Assembly: GCA_002331465.1 (NCBI GenBank)
Contig: DCYM01000178.1
Coordinates: 2,839-11,162 of the forward strand
Length of the DNA stretch: 8,324 nt
Direction: 5' to 3'
Origin: Candidatus Neomicrothrix sp. UBA2110
GTDB lineage: Bacteria > Actinomycetota > Acidimicrobiia > Acidimicrobiales > Poriferisodalaceae
The translations under genes were made by a program, and so were the position numbers. Position 1 is the stretch's first letter. Each line of letters opens with the position of its first letter. A model generated the notes under the pieces. The model was not told the DNA's origin. It made no database searches and saw nothing but the letters and a program-made list of their open reading frames with translations. Positions 1 through 6,439 of the stretch are shown here, one piece after another.

Positions 1-49
1 GACCTCAACCTTGGCAAGGTTGCGCTCTAGCCAACTGAGCTACATCCGC
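1..49 (-). tRNA. tRNA-Gly (anticodon GCC), 5' part only
   Basis: Read on the minus strand, the sequence from 49 down to 1 folds as the first two thirds of a tRNA. It has a 7-nt acceptor strand GCGGATG, then TA, a D arm with GCTC/GAGC stem and AGTTGGCTA loop, one G, an anticodon stem CAACC/GGTTG closing the 7-nt loop TTGCCAA, and a 5-nt variable region AGGTC. The anticodon in the loop is GCC, which decodes glycine GGC/GGU codons. The T arm, the 3' acceptor strand and the discriminator base lie beyond the left edge. The tRNA lies 52 bp beyond the stop of the 77-aa gene on the same strand. Confidence 0.95.
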
Positions 50-60
50 GGGAATGCGTC

Positions 61-88
61 ACTGTACCAAGCCGGAAGTCAAACTTAA
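61..88 (-). promoter_or_regulatory. Possible promoter of the tRNA-Gly gene
   Basis: On the minus strand a TACAGT hexamer (61-66, four of six matches to TATAAT) lies 11 nt before the mature tRNA 5' end. A weak TTAAGT hexamer (83-88) sits 16 nt further upstream as a possible -35. The distance fits a short 5' leader removed by RNase P. The -35 match is poor, and readthrough from the upstream small genes is an alternative source of transcript. Confidence 0.3.
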
Positions 89-101
89 CAGTCCGAAATG
101 G

Positions 102-335
102 TTAGCTATCTGAATCCGATTTTGGTCGGAGGTCAATGGTCAAGGTGAGGACCCCATCCTCAATCGTCGCTGAAGCGTCCGCAACTATTGCGAAGTCCAT
201 GAAGTCTTGTTTCGCTTGGTCGATGAACAGACGGCGCTCCTCACCACCTACGGCGGGGAGATTGCGTTTCTGAACCGCGTTGGCTCGCTCTCGGAAGCGA
301 TCAATCATTTCCTGGGGGTTGAATCCATCTGCCAT
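102..335 (-). CDS. Conserved-looking hypothetical protein, 77 aa
   Basis: This is a small soluble, charged protein with no signal peptide or membrane segment. The N-terminal half (residues 1-25) is probably helical, with NPQEMIDRFRERANAV as an amphipathic stretch. A second helix-like stretch with acidic and aromatic residues follows (RRLFIDQAKQDFMDFAIV, about 34-51). The end is a beta-like segment (EDGVLTLTIDLRPK, 59-72) and a Ser/Asp tail. I recall similar short proteins with the FRERA and DFMDFA features from Acidimicrobiia genomes, but I know no function. The ATG at 335 has only a weak AGG-type ribosome binding site and lies inside the end of the upstream membrane-protein frame (35-nt overlap), which suggests translational coupling. 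The well-ordered pattern of conserved-looking blocks makes it more likely real than chance. Confidence 0.75.
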   Translation of the reverse strand: MADGFNPQEMIDRFRERANAVQKRNLPAVGGEERRLFIDQAKQDFMDFAIVADASATIEDGVLTLTIDLRPKSDSDS

Positions 336-621
336 GACCTGAACCTAGCCCGGGTTCTGAGCCGTGCGTTTTGTTGTCTGCTGATGTTTGCTCAATGGAT
401 TCGGCTGGTTTCGGCAAATCGGGAGCGATATAGGGCTGGTGAGCCGGTGGCAGGGTCTTTCGCCATATCTTGATAAATGCTCCTAGAAGACAAAGGGAAA
501 TCAAGAAGAGCCCAGCTACGAGCAACCACCACTTCTGGGCTCCTGTCCCAACAGCACTTTGCGATTGCTGCGACAACAGTTGGACATGTAGCACCACAGC
601 AGCGTAGCTACCGCTATTCAA
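301..621 (-). CDS. Probable small single-pass membrane protein, 106 aa
   Basis: One clear hydrophobic segment (residues 31-50, starting WWLLVAGLFL) is followed by the basic cluster KIWRK (51-55) and a hydrophilic, proline-rich tail (LPPAHQPYIAPDLPKPAES, 57-75, then a polar end). Positive charges after the helix predict a cytoplasmic C-terminal tail. The longest frame begins with TTG at 621, whose TTGA overlaps the stop of the DNA glycosylase gene. In-frame GTG codons at 597 and 594 are alternative starts. No good Shine-Dalgarno precedes any of them, so translation would depend on coupling to the upstream gene. The frame's end overlaps the next gene by 35 nt. I do not recognise a family. The membrane segment, charge pattern and head-to-tail packing support a real gene, but codon evidence could not be computed. 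Confidence 0.5.
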   Translation of the reverse strand: MNSGSYAAVVLHVQLLSQQSQSAVGTGAQKWWLLVAGLFLISLCLLGAFIKIWRKTLPPAHQPYIAPDLPKPAESIEQTSADNKTHGSEPGLGSGHGRWIQPPGND

Positions 622-1397
622 CGCTGGTGTTCAGGGCACCACCAAGTTGTTCGACCTCCTAATGAGCAACGATGTAGGTCGCTGCCATCTTTCGGGCAGA
701 TGCCCGTTTTGTGTCGTTGGCTTTGGATATCGCCCACGTGGGACCCCCCTCGCTGTGTGAGTACCTTGATTGTTCCCTTAATGGAAGTAGCGAGTAGGTC
801 TAGTTCGCCCTCTTCGAGAGAGCGACATGATCTTCGAGGGTCAAGACCTGCTCTCCATAGGATTTCGTCGCACAATAAATTACCCAGTCCGGAGATGTGC
901 TGTTGGTTGAGTAAACGGGCCTTGAGGGTTGCATTGCTGTTTTTCAGCGACATGCCAAGTTCTCGACGTGAGATATTGGCGGCGTCGGGGCCCAATTTTG
1001 TTTCGTCGGGTTGCAGTTCAATGCTGCCGAAGCCTCTGGGGTCGACCATTGCCAACTCGTTGCCTTCGGCGAAGTTCATGACGAACCGGATGTGGTTTCG
1101 GTGGACTTTTGGAGTTGTGTACAGCAACCGTTCAATAGGGGTTTTCCCGTCAACAATGAGGCGTCCCGTCATGCCGAATCGCAAGCCAAGAGAGCGGTCG
1201 CCTATGTCGAGTATGAGCAGCTTCCCTTTGCGTCGTACTTGGTTCAGATTCTGATTGTGGGTGGCAGATTGGAGAGCGTTGAGCCCATATGTGCCTTGTA
1301 GGTATTTGAGATTGGGCAGAGTTACTGAGGAAATGGTGCGGCCCACAGCACGTGCGGCCGATTTTCGGTACAACTCAACTTCAATCAATTCCGGCAC
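618..1397 (-). CDS. Fpg/Nei-family DNA glycosylase (formamidopyrimidine-DNA glycosylase-like)
   Basis: A base-excision-repair enzyme of 259 aa. Family members remove oxidised bases such as 8-oxoguanine and formamidopyrimidines and nick the DNA by beta/delta elimination. The N-terminus is MPELIEVE, giving the catalytic Pro2 (N-terminal after Met removal) and Glu3. Lys59 in VRRKGKLLIL matches the conserved beta-hairpin lysine, Met76 (GMTG) the intercalating methionine, and Arg121 and Phe123 of DPRGFG the void-filling loop. The helix-two-turn-helix carries GLGNLLCDE (171-178) with Asn173. The C-terminal zinc finger has ligand positions Cys234, Asp237, Cys254 and His257 instead of four cysteines, with Arg249 of GGRTT kept. 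The GTG start at 1397 is fixed by the required MPE N-terminus. The subfamily (Fpg, or an Fpg/Nei paralogue) and substrate cannot be settled by eye, so no symbol is given. It probably leads the small leftward operon. Confidence 0.93.
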   Translation of the reverse strand: MPELIEVELYRKSAARAVGRTISSVTLPNLKYLQGTYGLNALQSATHNQNLNQVRRKGKLLILDIGDRSLGLRFGMTGRLIVDGKTPIERLLYTTPKVHRNHIRFVMNFAEGNELAMVDPRGFGSIELQPDETKLGPDAANISRRELGMSLKNSNATLKARLLNQQHISGLGNLLCDEILWRAGLDPRRSCRSLEEGELDLLATSIKGTIKVLTQRGGSHVGDIQSQRHKTGICPKDGSDLHRCSLGGRTTWWCPEHQR

Positions 1398-1432
1398 ACA
1401 ATGACGGTAGTGGCCAACGCTCCTATGATCCC
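1398..1432 (-). promoter_or_regulatory. Possible leaderless promoter of the Fpg-like glycosylase gene
   Basis: On the minus strand TACCGT (1404-1409) is followed by six bases and then the GTG start at 1397. A TANNNT hexamer at that distance would put transcription start at or next to the start codon. No Shine-Dalgarno is present, which agrees with a leaderless message. The -35 is poor (GGGATC at 17-bp spacing). The hexamer overlaps the -35 of the divergent aldo/keto reductase promoter. Confidence 0.35.
1401..1429 (+). promoter_or_regulatory. Probable promoter of the aldo/keto reductase gene, leaderless
   Basis: ATGACG (1401-1406, four of six matches to TTGACA), an exact 17-bp spacer and TATGAT (1424-1429, five of six matches to TATAAT) form a good sigma70-type promoter. 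The -10 ends six bases before the GTG at 1436, so the transcript would begin at or within a base or two of the start codon. The absence of any Shine-Dalgarno before that GTG supports the leaderless reading. Confidence 0.5.
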
Positions 1433-1435
1433 ATC

Positions 1436-2368
1436 GTGGAACAACGAAGGATTGGCGAACTTGAGGTATCTGAGGTCGGCCTCGGTTGCAACAACTTCGG
1501 CACTCGAATTGATCAAGAGCGTACGGATGAGGTTTTTGCTGCTTGTTTAGATGCCGGTATAAATTTTTTCGATACCGCTGACGTGTATGGATCAGGAGCT
1601 TCCGAAGAGATGCTTGGGCGTGCCATAAAAGGGCATCGAGATCAAATCATCATTGCGACGAAATTCGGGTTGCGCGATATGGATCCTGGGTTGACTGGCG
1701 GAAGCGCCGAATGGGTCCGGCGTTCGGTTGATCGAAGTTTGCGCCGACTTGAGACCGACTGGATCGACTTATTTCAGTTACACACTCCAGATGATGAGGT
1801 ACCAGAAAGGGAGACTCTTGAAGCCCTTCACGAATTGGTTGTAGCGGGCAAAGTTCGAGAAATCGGTTGCTCAAACTACGACGCGGATCGACTCGATTCG
1901 GCCGCTGACGTTGCGAAGCGTGACTTGCTCACGCCTTATAGGACTGTGCAGAATCGCTATTCCCTTCTTCACCGAGAACCTGAGGCCGAAATATTTGATG
2001 TGTGTAACGAACACAGCATCGCGTTTTTGCCGTTCTTTCCACTTGAATCAGGGCTTCTGACGGGCAAAGTAGGGGTTAAGGGCCCACGACCCGGCACTCG
2101 CCTTGCTGAGTGGCCTCAGGACCGTCTCGACTTGTTTATCGATGAACGTAAATTATTGATCGTCAGCAAACTCGTTGAATGGTTAAGGCACAGGGATCGA
2201 ACTTTGTTGGAGTTAGCATTTTCTTGGCTTCTAATAAGGCCAGAAATTCCTAGCGTTATTGCAGGTGCCACGAGCGCCGATCAGGTATTAGCGAATTCTC
2301 TTGCGGCGGGTTGGCAGTTGAGTGCTGTTGAGCTTGCCGAGGTCGATGACATCTTGTCGAACTCTTAG
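1436..2368 (+). CDS. Aldo/keto reductase family oxidoreductase
   Basis: A 310-aa (beta/alpha)8-barrel NADPH-dependent oxidoreductase of the aldo/keto reductase superfamily, which reduces aldehydes or ketones to alcohols; it is cytosolic, with no signal peptide. Counted from the GTG at 1436, the catalytic tetrad is complete: Asp46 and Tyr51 in FFDTADVYG, Lys76 in IIIATKFG, and His116 in DLFQLH. The first strand is RRIGELEVSEVGLGCNNFG. The cofactor-binding end shows IPSVIAGATSADQV (271-284), the usual Ile-Pro-x-x-x-Gly-x-x region. The length is normal. The same frame is open back to 1352, but the extra 28 residues are unlike the family and overlap the divergent glycosylase gene, so 1436 is preferred. 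It is transcribed alone and converges on metX. The substrate cannot be inferred. Confidence 0.93.
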   Translation: MEQRRIGELEVSEVGLGCNNFGTRIDQERTDEVFAACLDAGINFFDTADVYGSGASEEMLGRAIKGHRDQIIIATKFGLRDMDPGLTGGSAEWVRRSVDRSLRRLETDWIDLFQLHTPDDEVPERETLEALHELVVAGKVREIGCSNYDADRLDSAADVAKRDLLTPYRTVQNRYSLLHREPEAEIFDVCNEHSIAFLPFFPLESGLLTGKVGVKGPRPGTRLAEWPQDRLDLFIDERKLLIVSKLVEWLRHRDRTLLELAFSWLLIRPEIPSVIAGATSADQVLANSLAAGWQLSAVELAEVDDILSNS

Positions 2369-2403
2369 CTGAAGCAGTTCGGAATTTGAACCGGTGGGCA
2401 GGT

Positions 2404-3606
2404 TTACGCGATCGAGCCTTTGGCTATCTTCTCGATGAAGTCACCCATAGGTTCACCCGTTTGTTCGGGTTCGGTAAGAAAACCATCGTGGCCGTTGTCG
2501 CTGTCTATGTCGACGTGTTCGACGGGGACGCGACCTCGGAGGGCATCAACGATACGTATTTGCTGGTATCTGGGGTAAAGGAAATCCGTGCGAACGCTCA
2601 TGAAGATACTCGGGCAAGTGATTCTCGTTAGAGCCTGCTCGACTCCCCCACGTCCGCGTCCGACGTCGTGGAGGTCCATCATTTTGTTGAGGACGAGATA
2701 TGTGTTGGCGTCAAATCGCGACTGAATCTTTTGGGCCTGATAGTCGAGGTAGCTCTCGATATCGAAACGGTGTTCGAGGCGGAATGGTTCTATGGGGTCG
2801 TTGCTGTGACGGTCGAATCGTCGATCGAACTCTTCGCCGCTTCGATAGTGAATCATCGCTATTCGCCGGGCATTTGCCAAGCCCCGGTGTGGGCCCTCTC
2901 CGAGTGGCGCGTCGTAATAGTGGCCGCCTTGGTATGCCGGATCATCAAGAATTGACTGCCGACCCACTTGACTCCACGCGATTTGTTGAGCCGACGCTGC
3001 GGCGGTCGAAGCGACGATCACTAAGGAACCGCATCGATTTGGGTAGCTCACCGCCCATTCAAGTGCCTGCATTCCCCCCATTGATCCGCCAACAACAGCC
3101 ATCCACCTTTGGATTCCGAGATGTTGAGCTAACGCTCTTTGGGATCGGACGACGTCGCGCACGGTGACAATTGGGAAGTCACCGCCCCATCGTTGTCCAC
3201 TGGTTGGGTTGATGGACGCTGGGCCGCTTGTCCCTTGGCATCCGCCAAGAACATTTGCGCAAACGACGAAGTAGCGGTCAGTGTCGAGTGGTCGACCGGG
3301 GCCAATAAAATCGTTCCACCAACCCGGGGTGGGTTGACCTGGGCCTGAATTTCCGTGGGCATGGGCGTCGCCGGTGAGCGCGTGGCACACCAAGACTGCG
3401 TTACCTGCTGCCGCATCAAGGGTGCCCCATGTTTCGTAGGCAATTTGTGGCGCTACGATTTCGCCCCCGCCCTCGAGCACATAAGCGCGGTGAGGGGATA
3501 ATGCGAAGAATTGTCGATCCCCTGAAGGCATGTGTTCGAACCATGCTCCGGACGCGGGAGGAGGATCTGTGAGGGAAGTTCGTTGGGTGTCAGGCACTTC
3601 GAACAC
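2404..3606 (-). CDS. metX: Homoserine O-acetyltransferase (MetX family)
   Basis: A cytosolic alpha/beta-hydrolase-fold acyltransferase that activates L-homoserine with acyl-CoA for methionine synthesis. The 400-aa length fits the family. Visible signatures are HALTGDAH (75-82, oxyanion region), WWNDFIGPGRPLDT, the family block NVLGGCQGTSGP (118-129), the nucleophile elbow GGSMGG with Ser175, DYQAQKIQSRFDANTYL (288-304), Asp341 in SVRTDFLYP, and His373 in DNGHDGFL. The catalytic triad Ser175/Asp341/His373 is complete. The GTG start at 3606 is supported by AGGAG five bases upstream; Met26 is a less likely alternative start. MetX enzymes can use acetyl- or succinyl-CoA, and I cannot settle that by eye. 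No metY or metB partner is adjacent. It lies 47 bp after the methyltransferase stop, probably as last gene of that transcript or with its own promoter. Confidence 0.95.
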   Translation of the reverse strand: MFEVPDTQRTSLTDPPPASGAWFEHMPSGDRQFFALSPHRAYVLEGGGEIVAPQIAYETWGTLDAAAGNAVLVCHALTGDAHAHGNSGPGQPTPGWWNDFIGPGRPLDTDRYFVVCANVLGGCQGTSGPASINPTSGQRWGGDFPIVTVRDVVRSQRALAQHLGIQRWMAVVGGSMGGMQALEWAVSYPNRCGSLVIVASTAAASAQQIAWSQVGRQSILDDPAYQGGHYYDAPLGEGPHRGLANARRIAMIHYRSGEEFDRRFDRHSNDPIEPFRLEHRFDIESYLDYQAQKIQSRFDANTYLVLNKMMDLHDVGRGRGGVEQALTRITCPSIFMSVRTDFLYPRYQQIRIVDALRGRVPVEHVDIDSDNGHDGFLTEPEQTGEPMGDFIEKIAKGSIA

Positions 3607-3611
3607 GGTCG

Positions 3612-3616
3612 CTCCT
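3612..3616 (-). promoter_or_regulatory. Ribosome binding site of metX
   Basis: On the minus strand AGGAG lies five bases before the GTG at 3606. It is the clearest Shine-Dalgarno in the window and decides the start of metX, which otherwise could be placed at the internal ATG of residue 26. Several other genes here lack such a site. Confidence 0.65.
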
Positions 3617-3656
3617 GGGCTGATCTAAAAGGCTACCTGAGCAGTCCCCTAGGAGG

Positions 3657-5300
3657 TCAAGGCCGTTTTTTTTGAATGCGTTGAATCCACCACTGTAAAA
3701 GCTCGTCAGAAGGCGTGTCGTAGGCCCGATTCATCACTTCGCCAAATTGAATAATCGTGTCTGGGTTTCTGCCACTGGATTGGATCTGGTGTGCTAGTTC
3801 GGCGCCTTCATCCCAATCTTTTGATGGTGCGGGTAGCGGTAATTCTCCTAGCAGGGAAGCCCGTAATCGGACCGTTTCTTGGCTGAGTCCGGTGCCGGCG
3901 GTGGCCGTAACAGCCCACGCGGATGCTGCTGGAGAGGCTACTGCTGCTAACAAATGCCATAGACGCGTTCGGTCGGTGGGGGTGATTGTGATCAACGGCG
4001 TCGATGGGAGCACATCACCACGCTGGTCGGCGTAGCACTCAATGACGCGGGTTTGGCTTGCTACTAGAACTTTGGGTTTTGATCGGCGCAAAAGCCAATT
4101 TGCGAGCGGTCGCGGGGGTTGATCTTCGATTTCAATGACCGGTCGTCGAAATCGTTGTTTCGCGAATCTGATCTCAAGTTCGCCATACATGTACTGGAAG
4201 GGGTCGATGAGCCCGACGGTGGCGAGTCGGGGGCGGGAGTCAGTAACTTCTCCTTCTGTAACTCTTTTAGCCAACCAGTAATAGGCGTCTCTGAAATCGG
4301 CGGATACATCGGCGGTATCGCTGAGAGTGTGTCGCCCTGTGAGTTGCACTCTGGGTGTGCCGTTTGCTGCCGCGAGGAGCGAAGCCCATTGTCCGGCTGG
4401 TGGTCGTGCAATCTGTAGTGTTTCCTCAGATTTGTATCGGAGCACTTGGCAATAGCTGCGGTGAGAACCGCCAAGTATTGGCGCTGATACGTCAACGGTG
4501 GCACTATCAAATATGGATCGGCCACCTAACCAAAGGGCCTTTGGAGGCAATGTCTCGTCGATCCACTCTCTTGCGGCTCGGCTCGAATCTGAGCCAAGAA
4601 CGGAGGTCGGCATAATTAGCGCAATGCGGCTTTTTTTGTGACCTAGTTCTATTCCTAGGAGAACAAAGAGCATGCTTTCGTCGATGTAGCCGTTGTACCT
4701 AGAACCGAAGTGTTCCTTAAGAACTGAGGACCGACGCTTGTCGCGAGCGGTGTCTGATTTGAATTGACCAAGAAACGGGGGATTACCTATCACCGCGTCG
4801 CAGGTTCCATACCATTCGCTCGGTGTCTGTATAAGTGCGTCTCCTTCAATTATGGAATTCATGGTGGGCCAATGGTCGCCACGCCACGTGGCCCATAACT
4901 GAAGAGTTACTCGAGCCACGGCCACGCTTACCGGATCGATGTCGATTCCTCTCAGGTTTTGTGTGATCGAAGGTACTGATTCTCCGTTGTGTAACTTTCG
5001 TTCGGCGGCAGCCAACAAGAACACGCCCGGACCAACTGACGGATCACAGACTGTGTCTCCAGGCCCAATTGCTACTCGGGCGACGAGTTCTTCTGCGACG
5101 TCGTAAGGGGTGAAGACTGCGCCACTGGATCGCCGGTCAGTAAGTTCTTCCTCCCGGAGCCGGCCAAGGTTTGCCAACTGATTAAGTAACTCTTCTCCGG
5201 CGTGACCTCGCTGTATCCGTCGCTTAACCTCGCTCGCAGCTAGCGCTACGGGTGCCGGAAGACCCGACGGGTCAAATTTCAACTTTGCTGGCGCACCCAC
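3657..5300 (-). CDS. N6-adenine DNA methyltransferase, gamma class (TaqI-like), no attached nuclease
   Basis: A 547-aa S-adenosylmethionine-dependent methyltransferase. Motif order is that of gamma-class amino-methyltransferases: motif X-like SSGAVFTPYDVAEELV (58-73), motif I DPSVGPGVFLL (86-96), motif II GIDIDPVSVAVA (118-129), motif III EGDAL (152-156), and motif IV NPPF (173-176), the catalytic tetrapeptide for exocyclic-amine methylation. The C-terminal half (about 290-500) resembles a target-recognition domain, with PKVLVASQTRVIE (409-421) and LPSTPLITITPTD (431-443), and a GTGLSQETVRLRASLLGELPLP end as in TaqI-like enzymes. There is no nuclease PD-ExK or HNH motif, so it is probably a modification-only enzyme; a separate nuclease could lie elsewhere. 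The GTG start at 5300 lies inside the helicase gene (22-nt overlap), and TTG at 5282 is an alternative. RNA as substrate is less likely but not excluded. Confidence 0.85.
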   Translation of the reverse strand: MGAPAKLKFDPSGLPAPVALAASEVKRRIQRGHAGEELLNQLANLGRLREEELTDRRSSGAVFTPYDVAEELVARVAIGPGDTVCDPSVGPGVFLLAAAERKLHNGESVPSITQNLRGIDIDPVSVAVARVTLQLWATWRGDHWPTMNSIIEGDALIQTPSEWYGTCDAVIGNPPFLGQFKSDTARDKRRSSVLKEHFGSRYNGYIDESMLFVLLGIELGHKKSRIALIMPTSVLGSDSSRAAREWIDETLPPKALWLGGRSIFDSATVDVSAPILGGSHRSYCQVLRYKSEETLQIARPPAGQWASLLAAANGTPRVQLTGRHTLSDTADVSADFRDAYYWLAKRVTEGEVTDSRPRLATVGLIDPFQYMYGELEIRFAKQRFRRPVIEIEDQPPRPLANWLLRRSKPKVLVASQTRVIECYADQRGDVLPSTPLITITPTDRTRLWHLLAAVASPAASAWAVTATAGTGLSQETVRLRASLLGELPLPAPSKDWDEGAELAHQIQSSGRNPDTIIQFGEVMNRAYDTPSDELLQWWIQRIQKKRP

Positions 5301-6439
5301 GCCGGAAGGTCATCTAGTCGCCCGTCATTAGAAAAGACCTCGTGGAGCGGAAGTTTGAGCCCTAATCGCCGTTGAAGCTGACGCACTTGGAGCTCTTCGT
5401 CCCACAAGAACATGGTGACTGCTGTTCCGGTGGCACCAGCGCGAGCTGTTCGTCCCGATCGATGCAAATAGGTTTTGTGGTCTTCAGGCGGGTTGTAATG
5501 GATCACAATTCCCACGTCGTCTATGTGGAGCCCACGAGCTGCCACATCCGTAGCCACGAGCGCCTTGAGTTTTCCATTCGTAAAGTCACTGAGTGCTTTT
5601 TCTCGCTGAGTTTGACGTAAATCGCCGTGGATGGCTGCCGCCTTCACACCTTCAGACCGAAGTTCGCGTTCTAACTGATCGGCACCGCGTTTTGTTCTCG
5701 TGAAGAGCAGCGTTTTACTGGCCTGGCCAATGATGCGTGCCGCGACCTGCACACGATTCATCTTATGAACTGCCATAAACACGTGCCCCATTTCGCTCAC
5801 GGTCACTTCAGGTTCGGAAACTTCGTGGAACACCGGATCGGCGAGGTGTCGTTTGACAACAGTGTCAACTGCTCCATCTAGGGTCGCTGAGAAAAGCATT
5901 GTTTGGTGGTCTACGTGAATATGTCGAAGTATCCATTCCACTTGAGGGAGAAACCCCATATCGGCCATCCGGTCGGCCTCGTCAACGATCACACGCTCAA
6001 CCAAAGCCACGTCTATTGCACCTCTGTCGATCAAATCAATGAGCCGCCCAGGAGTGGCAATGATGATGTCAATCCCGTTGGCAATAGTCTCGATTTGTTT
6101 GTCGATGTTTGTGCCGCCGTACACCGCTATTGGACGCAATTTCCTCACGTCGGCTAAGGGTCCCACCACCCCCGCTATTTGGTTGGCTAGTTCGCGTGTG
6201 GGAGTGAGCACCAAGGTTGTCGGCTTGCCTTGCTGATTGCGTTCAGTGTGCGCGATTGCGGGCAAGCTGAACGCGAGCGTCTTTCCTGATCCAGTTTTGG
6301 CTTTGCCACACACATCTCGTCGAGCCATCGCGTCACCAATTGCAAGAATCTGTATGGCGAAGGGTGATTCGATTCCTTGGCTGGCAAGGGCATCTATGAG
6401 GTCTTGGGGCACGCCCAGTTGGGCGAAGGTCGTTGTCAC
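5279..6439 (-). CDS. DEAD-box ATP-dependent RNA helicase
   Basis: A 386-aa two-RecA-domain RNA helicase, active in ribosome assembly or RNA turnover in related proteins. Motifs in order: Q motif FAQLGV...PFAIQ (5-30), Walker A AKTGSGKT (47-54), PTRELA (80-85), TPGR (129-132), DEAD (153-156), SAT (184-186), TLLFTRTKRGAD (243-254), ATDVAARGLHIDDV (296-309) and HRSGRTARAG (326-335). The helicase core is complete and ends soon after it, without the basic or RNA-recognition tails of longer DEAD proteins, so specificity must come from the core or a partner. The subfamily is closest in look to RhlE-like proteins, but I do not assign a symbol. The GTG at 6439 is the first usable start because an in-frame TGA lies five codons upstream. 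It leads a leftward group with the methyltransferase and metX. Confidence 0.95.
   Translation of the reverse strand: MTTTFAQLGVPQDLIDALASQGIESPFAIQILAIGDAMARRDVCGKAKTGSGKTLAFSLPAIAHTERNQQGKPTTLVLTPTRELANQIAGVVGPLADVRKLRPIAVYGGTNIDKQIETIANGIDIIIATPGRLIDLIDRGAIDVALVERVIVDEADRMADMGFLPQVEWILRHIHVDHQTMLFSATLDGAVDTVVKRHLADPVFHEVSEPEVTVSEMGHVFMAVHKMNRVQVAARIIGQASKTLLFTRTKRGADQLERELRSEGVKAAAIHGDLRQTQREKALSDFTNGKLKALVATDVAARGLHIDDVGIVIHYNPPEDHKTYLHRSGRTARAGATGTAVTMFLWDEELQVRQLQRRLGLKLPLHEVFSNDGRLDDLPAWVRQQS

Noticed and set aside
700..1254. 184-aa open frame on the plus strand
   Set aside because: It is entirely antisense to the well-supported Fpg-like gene, with no recognisable domain or start signal.
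1352..1435. Longer aldo/keto reductase start at 1352 adding 28 residues
   Set aside because: The added residues do not resemble the family's N-terminus, overlap the start of the divergent glycosylase gene, and lie upstream of a good promoter ending six bases before the GTG at 1436.
2377..2391. GTTC-7 nt-GAAC hairpin as a terminator between the aldo/keto reductase and metX
   Set aside because: Only four pairs (five with a wobble) and no T run on either strand; too weak to call a terminator.
2381..2392. GGTTCAAATTCC on the minus strand, resembling a tRNA T arm
   Set aside because: The loop is one base too long, the flanking bases do not pair as a five-base stem, and no other tRNA parts fit in the 35-bp gap between the convergent genes.
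2700..3167. 155-aa open frame on the plus strand
   Set aside because: It lies opposite metX, is rich in Arg/Ser/Gly as expected for an antisense shadow, and shows no motif.
3648..3656. AGGAGG-like sequence on the plus strand near 3651-3656
   Set aside because: It looks like a Shine-Dalgarno but no coding frame follows it on that strand; it is at the end of the leftward methyltransferase gene.
4064..4525. 153-aa open frame on the minus strand
   Set aside because: It is an alternative frame inside the methyltransferase gene, whose recognition-domain residues continue through this region.
3657..6439. Idea that helicase and methyltransferase form a phage-defence island
   Set aside because: The helicase is an ordinary DEAD-box RNA helicase and not a restriction or BREX-type motor, no nuclease or other defence gene is visible, and the flanks are metabolic genes.
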